Shown: positions 22,545-32,068 of the stretch, piece after piece
Layout of the letters: each line of letters opens with the position of its first letter
How positions within the stretch are numbered: the first letter of the stretch is position 1
Source of the DNA: Priapulus caudatus
Taxonomy: Eukaryota > Priapulida > Priapulimorpha > Priapulimorphida > Priapulidae
NCBI RefSeq assembly: GCF_000485595.1
Contig: NW_014577228.1
Span: forward strand, 251,252-299,732
Length of the DNA stretch: 48,481 nucleotides
Direction of reading: 5' to 3'
Position numbers and translations under genes: made by a program
Notes under the pieces: model-generated
What the model saw: the letters and a program-made list of their open reading frames with translations, nothing else
Database searches by the model: none
Told to the model about the DNA's origin: nothing

Positions 22545-25500
22545 GTGATCAATACATGCAACCATATACTATGTGTTGGGGTTTTTATTAGTTAAGTTAG
22601 TAGTGTAGTGGCCCTAGGGGTGACGACCACTGGATTTACAGGTGTTAATTTGTTTCAGAATCTTTTTTCGCTCTTATCGTGAGGTGTGATGCAGTAACTA
22701 GATATAGACACCAGAGTGAAATTTAATAAAGCTTTTATTAGTAATATAGAAAAATGGGTAACTTTATTCAACAGTACAATCGTCGTCCATGTTTAAACTA
22801 TATATAGATACACGCGGATTCAGTATATAGTACAGAGTGCGAAATTAACTAGAGTCCGGAGTCAAATACTCCCTGATTTACTGTCGTACTCCCTGATTTG
22901 ACATATGCAGGAGTCCGTGTGACTCCCTGAAAATTCTGCCATACTAACTATAGTTTGTTTCGAAGCACGGCCTCGCGGAATTATTGTATTTTTTCAGCTG
23001 ATACGTTGCACATGCGTTATTGTTAATATATTTAGTTTTGAACCTCAGACTGCGGACTCCCTCATTTTGCTGCGGACTCCCTCTTTTTGAGGGTAGGGAG
23101 TCCGTTGGACTCCCTTGTTCAAAAGTTAATTTATACCCCTGTAGTATATTATGTAACATGTTAGATTAATGTGTCCACCATCGTGACCGTTGTGTTCTTC
23201 GCTTGCGACGGTGATTTCTTAGATGTTGATCAGGTGATTCCTTTGCTGTGGATCGATACGTTGATTTTCTCGATGTGGATTGATGTGTTGATTTTCTCGA
23301 TGTGGATTGATGCGTTGATTTTCTCGATGTGGATTGATGTGTTGATTTTCTCGATGTGGATTGATGCGTTGAATTCCCCAATGTTCCCAGGAACCCTGTT
23401 TTAGTTCCCTGACCTTGGTTGTTCACTGGAGGTCGGTCATCGGCAGAGTTCGAACAAGAACCTCATTGCTGCTGATGATTCGTTTCTTCAGAGTTCGGAC
23501 AAGAACCTCACTGCTACATGTCCTAACGATCCTATTCAATCCTCTACCTATGTACATAAGCTATACAATATGTATGCTGTAAACTCGACATGCAGCCCTA
23601 TATATACTATACACCATTACACTATATAACGCAATATTACACAATATAAATACGTGTATTTGGCCTTGTAGCCTTGCTGTGCCTGCATGCTTTATTACCT
23701 CCGCGCAACGGAGTTGCAGGGGAGGTAATGTAATCGGTCGTGTGTGTGTGTGTATGTGTGTGTGTCCAGCTCGCGCGGCGCGATCGATAGCGCGTCGAGT
23801 CAGCGAGCGGCGAGTCAGCAGCAGGCGAGTGAGTCAGCAGCAACCACCAGCGAGCGGCGATTCAGCAGCCGCCACCAGCGAGCGGCGAGTCAGCAGCAGG
23901 CGAGTCAGTCAGCAGCAGCCAGCAGCGAGCGGCGAGTCAGTCAGCAGCAGCCATCAGCGAGCGGCAAGTCAGCAGCAGGCGAGTCAGTCAGCAGCAGCCA
24001 GCAGCGAGCGGCGAGCCAGCTCGTAACACATACATGTTACATGCTCGCGGAGGTATGCACTCTCCGTGAGTGCCCTCTGTCTAGTTCTCGCTGTCACACA
24101 CATGTCACAGGTAGAGAACCCAGCACAGGCGTTGCGTGAGCTGCATGCAGAACTAGGATTCCCTCTCGCTGGATTCGTGCCGGGGACAACGGCCGTCGGT
24201 GAAAACTACCAGCTACCCGTCGACCGCCTGCTCACGTACATGCGAGACGTCGCAGGCATCGAGGTAGATGGCGCCACCGTGAACCTGCGACAGTTCCGGC
24301 ACGGCCAGTCTAACCCCACGTACTTCTTCGGGTGCGGCGGACGGAACTACGTGCTCAGGAAGAAACCGGTAAAACATAATCGCCATGAAGATGAAATCGA
24401 GAATGTTACTGCGATTAGGCGGAGTACATGGTAGACGAGAAACGTGATGGTGCATCGCGGCTTGTGAAATGCGATATTTACTAGTAATCGGGTAGGGTAC
24501 GTGTCCCATCACTGGTGTGGGAATTTCGTAAATAACCTATATTGACTTAGGTCTCTCTGCAATTTTTCCTTATAATGTAGCTTCATGTCTTTTCTATGTA
24601 AATTGCTTTTTCAGATGGTGAGCATCTCTAGATTTGTTATTGCTAGTGCGCATTATTTTTCTAGTTGTTGGATTATTCCTCACAGACTGCACAGTACAAA
24701 AGTAGAAGCAGTATGAACACTTGCATCTCTGCATTTGCACCCATTTCCATCGATGTGATCAAAATGTCACGGATTTTTATGTGTGACTAACATTTATTTT
24801 TAGCCGGGAAAGCTTCTGCCATCAGCGCATGCTGTGGAGAGAGAGTTCCGAGTGATGAGGGCGTTGGAGTGCCATGGTGTGCCCGTGCCCAAATGTCTAT
24901 TTCTGTGTGAGGACTCCAGGTAATGGTATATCTAGTCAAAGATTTATATAACACTCTTCGAAACGAAAATATTTCTATATCCGATTTCGTTGTATTTTTA
25001 ATAACTTCGCTGTAATGCATTCATAAATGATGTTAGAAGTACATATAGTTACATAATCTGTATTCGTTTACTTCTGATGTAAGTTTTATAATGATGATTA
25101 GTATTGTAAGTGTGATTGTTTTTCCAGTGTTATAGGAACGCCATTTTACATGATGGAGCACGTACCAGGTCGCATATTCAAAGACCCATTGTTGCCCAAC
25201 ATGACCCCTGTGGAACGCAGTGCTATCTACACGGCAATGTGTGATGTGCTAGTAAAAATACACCTAGTGAATATAGAGAGAGCCGGACTTCAAGATTATG
25301 GCAAACCTGGTAGAGAATTTGTTATCTGATTTCATTAATATCCTACTTATTTACTTCTGTCTCACCATTGCATCTCTCTGTAGCCCTAATTCCATGCCCT
25401 CTCCCTTCCTCTCTGCTTTCCTCAGTCCCTCTAGCCCTCTCCCACTCTTACTCCCTCCCCATCATTCACTCCTCTCATATCTCTCTCTGTCTCTCTCTCT

Positions 25501-28500
25501 TTCTTTCAGATTTACCATCTTGCCTTCTTGCAAACCCTTTCTTGTCCCACTTTCCAGACACAAGATTAACAGACAAAAAATGTAGAAGGCACATTTAATA
25601 CTGCCGTTAAATTTGTAGGCCAAATGTTTCAGTACAATAGCCTTCGTAATTTGTGGCCCTGCCAAGATTACTATAAACGTGATTGCACATATTGCTCACA
25701 GTATCTGCTATGAATGCGTGTAAATTAATACCTGGTTTCTTTACATCGTGTCTAGGTTCGTACTGGGAGCGGCAGCTGAGTACGTGGGGCAGGCAACATG
25801 AGGCGAGTAAGTTGCAGAATGTGCCGGAGATGGACGCGCTCATGGCCTGGCTGAGAGAACACCTGCCCGCAATCACCGCAAAAGAACGCAGGAGCATTGT
25901 ACATGGAGATTTCAGGTTTTCGTCTATCTATCGATTATCGTGTAAATCAGTGGTTAACTTTCACATTTTCTGAAGGAGTGAGTGAGTGAGTGAGTGAGTG
26001 AGTGAGTGAGTGAGTGTGAGTGAGTGAGTGAGTGAGTGAGTGAGTGAGTGAGTGAGTGAGTGAGTGAGTGAGTGAGTGTGAGTGAGTGAGTGAGTGAGTG
26101 AGTGAGTGAGAGTGAGTGAGTGAGTGAGTGAGTGAGTGAGTGAGTGAGTGAGTGAGTGTGAGTGAGTGAGAGTGAGTGAGTGAGTGAGTGAGTGAGTGAG
26201 TGAGTGAGCGAGCGAGCGAGCGAGCGAGTGAGCGAAAAGCGGTGAGTATTTTTAAGAGTGAGATTCTGCATATAAATGTAATCCTACAAGATCAAGCATA
26301 TTGATGTATTGCTGTCTCTTGATTGTTGAAGGCTTGATAATCTCATATTTCATCCGACGAAGCCTGAGGTGGTGGCAGTGCTAGACTGGGAGCTGTCCAC
26401 GCTAGGTGACCCCCTTGCTGACCTCGTCAATGACTGCGTCGTTTACCACACCAAGCCCAACATGCCACACATCCGAGGTACTCCGAGATTCCTCGCCCTT
26501 CTCTGTTCCTCGTAGCTGTTTGTGTGATACTGTGTGACACTGTGTGACTTGTGTGACACTATAGTGACACTGAGCCTGTTCTGCATGAAACTGTGTAGTA
26601 GTGTGAAAAAGAGTAAACGGATGTAATTGACAGGGATGGTACTAATATTGATTAGTGTTACTATACGTATATATGTACATGGCTGGTGGATATGTCGTTG
26701 TGGGGGGATGGATATGGACACAGGCCGGTACTGTTTTTCTGCTATGCCGCATAATCGCTGCAGGTTTCGGCGATGTGGACCTAAAATTGTTTGGCATCCC
26801 ATCAGAGGAAGAGTTTTTGAAGCTATATTGTCGCCGTGCTGGTCTCATGCGCATCAACAACTGGAACTACTACGTCGCCTTCCTGTTCTTCCGCTACTGT
26901 GGCATCGCGCAGGGCATTTACAGCAGGTTCTTAAAGGGTAGGTTCGAGAAAAGTTGTCGTCGTGGGTTTTTTGTACCATATGGTTCATTATTGAGATCGA
27001 TAAGATACTTTTCCTTATTTCTTATTCGTATGCTATGACTGTGTCGGTTTTATTATTCAAATTTCAGGGTTCTCCCTACGTTGCGCAAACGGGGCGCGCG
27101 CGCCCGCCCCGTTTGGGAAAACTCCCCCCTGTTTAAATTCCACCACAATAAAAGTTTGCCAGCGCGCGAATCGATCGTCAAGAGTTGCCGTTCGACCAGG
27201 ACATCCGACGCGTGTATTTTTACCCGTACCAACGCATGCACTGCAGACAGTACACAAGTTAACCTGTCACTAACTGTACAGTCAACTCGGCTATCTATAT
27301 ATACAAGAACCCCAATATCCGCTTATGGTGTGGTGGCGATTTACGCATTAATTTAGTCGTAGCGTAAAAATACACGACCCCCGGACCCCCCTCCCCCCTC
27401 CCCCCTACGTTTCCCCCTCCCCCTCCCCTCCCCCCTTCCCCCTCCCCCCTACCCCTCCCCTCCCCCCTGTTTGAATTTCATCCTGGGGAGAACCCTGAAT
27501 TTATTTAACTATTAATTAATCGTTCAGTTATCTATGAATAATTAGCTTATGCCAGATATTGGAGATATTTTGTGATTGTCATTACCATATATTATGGTGC
27601 CTGTTATGTTGTTAATGGTTTTGATACTATTACTTCATATATAAGTATTCCACTCGTGTATATGGACTTTGACCTGATACATACATTTTTCTGTTGTTGA
27701 CACCTGTGCACACATAGATGTATATTTATATGGCACATAAGTATGTGGTTGGCTATAATCATAAAGGGCACAAGGTATATATTACTAGTGTTTGTGTGAG
27801 GAATATGGATTAAAATGTGCAAGATTAAATAACGTAAGCGTTAACGTTATCTGTGGAAACACCAATTACATGTGAATACGCCTCACATGGAAATTATCCC
27901 CTCCCAGGCTGTGAGCACGTTTACTGGTAGCTGTGCGTGAAGCTGGGTTAGAAGCAAGATGATGATTACATTGCTATACTCTGCAGGTCAGGCAGCTGGT
28001 GCAAATGCAGAGATGTTAGGCGCTTACGCTAGGCAGCTAGCCAAGATCGGACTCGAGTACACCAGGCAGGGAGTGCCCAAGGCACCTAAGAGTACGAAGG
28101 TCGGCACAAGGTCGTACTCCAGCCTGGCATCATCTCCCATTCCACGGGTATCGCAGCACAGGCACTACACCATGGAGACGGGTTCTGCTCAGTCGGCGGA
28201 TGGTAACGGTGAGAATTCTGTAGGGAATTGTAACTTATCATATGTGATTAGTTAAATATGCACGTGCGTTCACACGCGTGTGTGTGTGCTCATGAGTACA
28301 GGTGTGTGCATGCACGTGCATTCACACGGGTGTGTGTGCTCATGAGTGCAGGTGTGTGCACGTGTGAGATGCTGCATGTATGTACTATTCTCAGAGATAT
28401 CCTAAACTAGATTTAACAGATTATTCGGACTGAATGCTTTTTCCTGCTCTAGGCCTATTGCCTATCACAGTAGCAGCCTTATCACCCCGTGCCCAAGATT

Positions 28501-31500
28501 ACCACAGACGGGTGAAAATCTTCATCAGGGACAACGTAGCAAACTGGGAGAATGAGTACATGCAATACCAAACGCAGCCAGACACGAGATGGACGGTGCA
28601 TCCCAGACTAAGGCAAATCCAAGTTAGTGAGTATAAGCTCTGTGAGGTCCGCATGAAGTAAAATCTTGAATTCTTATCGCGTTCATTATTTCTTTTTTCT
28701 ATTAAATTTATTATATTTCTCTCATCCACAAAAGCTTCTGGGATTAAAAAAAAGCCAAAGCACTAGCCATCAGAAGACTACTTTGTCTAATCTCTGTGTG
28801 CTCCAGCTAATGTGATCTGTTATCTTGTGATGCCGGAGTTTTCGACTGAATTTATACTTTTTTTAAACTGTATAATATTAATGCATTTTTAATAACATGC
28901 TAACTAACAGCACACGTGCTTTATGGTAATTCTCTTCCTTTCCACATGTTTTATAATCTTTCATAAATTTCGCATCGTTTGCCTGATGTGGTTTGTTATA
29001 TTAATTGTTAGGCCAGAGCTAGAGAGGCAGGTCTTGCTAACCTGTTTGTCACACGCGAGTCAGATCCACAGCAGATATATGGAGCTGGGCTCACCAACGT
29101 TGAATACGCACACATCTGCGAACTCATGGGAATGTACTTGCTTGCACCAGAGGTAAGTGTTACTACTATATTGGCTTCTAATTGTGCTATAGTCTCATTC
29201 ATCCCTCTCCCTCTTCGCCATTTTACATATCAGGCATTTTCACCTGTAAGTGGAATCGAAAGCAATGGAATCGGATCACAAAAATACAATCTGCAGCTAC
29301 TTCCTTTGTGTTTCCGTCATTCTTTAGGTGTTTAACTGTCAGGCGCCTGATACGGGTAACATGGAAACGCTGATGAAGTATGCGACGGAGGAGCAGAAGC
29401 AGCAGTGGCTTGTGCCGATGGTGGAAGGACGCATACGCTCTTGCTTCGGCATGACAGAACCACAGGTAGAAGTGTTGTCAGTCACTAACCTTCATATTCA
29501 TCACATATTCGTCACACAGCTCGTACTGTAGTATGGAACAATCACCGCCGTCAGGCAAATGACGGGAAATTTATGAAGGATTATAAAACATCAAGAATCG
29601 TAAAGTTTGCGTGCGGCTAGTGAGCATGTCATGTATTACTATGAGTAAGCTTATGATGGTTGTGTCACTGGTTCAGCTCTAACACAGGCAGCTCAATTGT
29701 TCATCTCCTGATTTAATGTTAACCTCACTGCCACTATCCAATTGCCGTTGTTTAATTGGTATAAATAATCGTAGCAGGAGCTTATAAAAGCATCTGTTGT
29801 GATCAACTCTTGTTAGTATCATCGATTCACATTTCAAGCAGGTTTATTTCTGGGTGACAGGTTGCTTCATCAGATGCGACTAATATACAATCGTCGATCA
29901 CAAGAGATGGCAACGAATACATCATAAACGGACACAAGTGGTGGACGTCCGGTGGGTGCTTAATCGAATTCTTAAGCCTAGCGCAGACCTGCGACTTTTT
30001 CATGCAACCTGACAGCGATTCTAGAATCGCTGTAAAAATGTCTGTGGGAACGTGCAACTGCAACCCGTAGCGATTCTGGCCGCTTGCGACGAGTTGCAAG
30101 AAATCGAACTGTTTTGATTTTGAGCGACTCGTTGCTCCCAATCGCTCCCAAATTGCTGTATATTTGCTTCGAAATCGCATGTGTGCGCACACGCGGTGAC
30201 ACATCGACCGATCGCTTGCGGTTACAGGTTACAGCGACGAGCAACCGAAAATCGCAGGTCTGCGCTAGGCTTTAGAAGTTGTTCCAAACAAACATACAGA
30301 AGTACCTATGATGTTGGCTAAAATTGTGAGCTTCTGATACATGCTATCTATTGAGATGACAAGTTGAGTGTATGACAACTAGTGCGTGGCATGTGGTTAT
30401 TGTTCATATGTCACTTACCTGGTATGCATTGCATGTGCTGACATGTTCCGATGTGATTCCCTACTTGGAATGATAAACACTTTCTTTGTGTGTGAAATGG
30501 AACGAAAAAAATGTACCTGAGTTACGCTGAGGAAGCGATCTCATGCAGCTATGGTTTGCTTTCATAGTTCCATTTGCAGTTCGTATCTCACAGTTCTGTG
30601 GTGTGGTTTGGTGACAGCCACCATGCTCTCTCACCATGTCATGTCTTTCCCACCATATCGCCTCTTCACCAAATTAATTACATCCTAACTACCCTCTTGG
30701 GAAAAAACCTGAAAATATTTCATGTTTCATGCATAATAATTAAAGGAAATGTCCTGTTCATGTTTAGGAATTTTTATGGCGCATACGTGGAATTGTCCAT
30801 TCATTATTTCATGGGTAGCTTCGTACAGAGAATATACTGTTTATGTATCACCCATTAATTTTCATTTTGCATGAGTTTTTTGGACGAAAACGGTTTTACT
30901 TTAGGTACATGAAAATTTATGCATAATAATTCATTCACGTTTTATGTGCAAAACAGTCACAAAAATACATGTCTGGGCAGGGTATTATATTCCATTATTT
31001 ATGCATGAAACATGCAAGATACATGCACCCCATGAAGTAAAGTCTCGTGTCGTTCTACAGGAGCCATGCATCCAGACTGCAAGCTGTGTGTCTTCATGGG
31101 GAAGACTGATCCGAGCGCGGACAAGCACAAGCAGCACACAATGATCCTCATACCGATGGATGCCCCCGGGGTCAAGGTCATCCGTCCGCTCACCGTGTTT
31201 GGGTTTGAAGATTCGCCAGGTATACACACCACCTATTGTCGTTGTCTATTGTTACCTTTCTTCTTAGAAGGATTACCTACATCCCAGATAACATGCCAAC
31301 GTTGGGCCAACGTTGGCATTTGGTTGGCACGGTCACGGTTGGCAATATGACATTGGGCCCATGGTGGGCCAACGTTGGCATGGTTACGGTTGGCATGTGC
31401 ATGGCAATATGACGTTGGGCCAACGTTGGCGTATGGTTGGCATGGTCACGGTTGGCAAGTGATTGGCTGCATGACGTTGGGCCAACGTTGGCGTATGGTT

Positions 31501-31989
31501 GGCATGGTCACGGTTGGCAAGTGATTGGCTGCATGACGTTGGGCCAACGTTGGCATATGGTTGGCATGATGCTACTTGCAAATGGTTGGCTGCATGACGT
31601 TGGGCCAACGTTAGCTGCCAACGTTGACGTTCTGAGCAAAAATCCGTTGGCCCAACGTTGGCATGGGCTGAAGACAGCCCTTGAACCAACGTTGGCCCAA
31701 CGTCAGCATGTTATCTGGGATACTACTACCTGTTGGCATTATCCAGTGTTAACTAAATAGATCTTTCGACGCAAAATTATGCCAGTGGTTGTTATCTGCT
31801 GGTAACTTTTTTTCCCTTTTCTGGTGTGATCTTCAAATAGCTGTGATGTTCGATGTGGAGAGTTTACATACTTTTCGTGTTCTGTGTTGTTATTTGTATA
31901 TTATGATTGGAATGAATTAACGTTTTATGTTTGTTCTGGGTAGAGAGGTAGAGAGCAAGAGAGAGAGAAAGAAAGAGAGAGAGAGAGAA

Positions 31990-32068
<79 letters not shown>

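Noticed and set aside
23166-23426. A protein with THQSTSRKS repeats (minus) or WIDVLIFSM repeats (plus)
   Set aside because: 27-bp minisatellite within an intron; the unit length is a multiple of three, so both strands stay open by chance.
23744-24139. Ser-Gln-Arg-Ala repeat frame joined to ACAD10-like exon 5
   Set aside because: The repeat is a GCGAGT/CAGCAG minisatellite; the exon has a proper CACAG acceptor at 24106-24110 in phase with exon 4.
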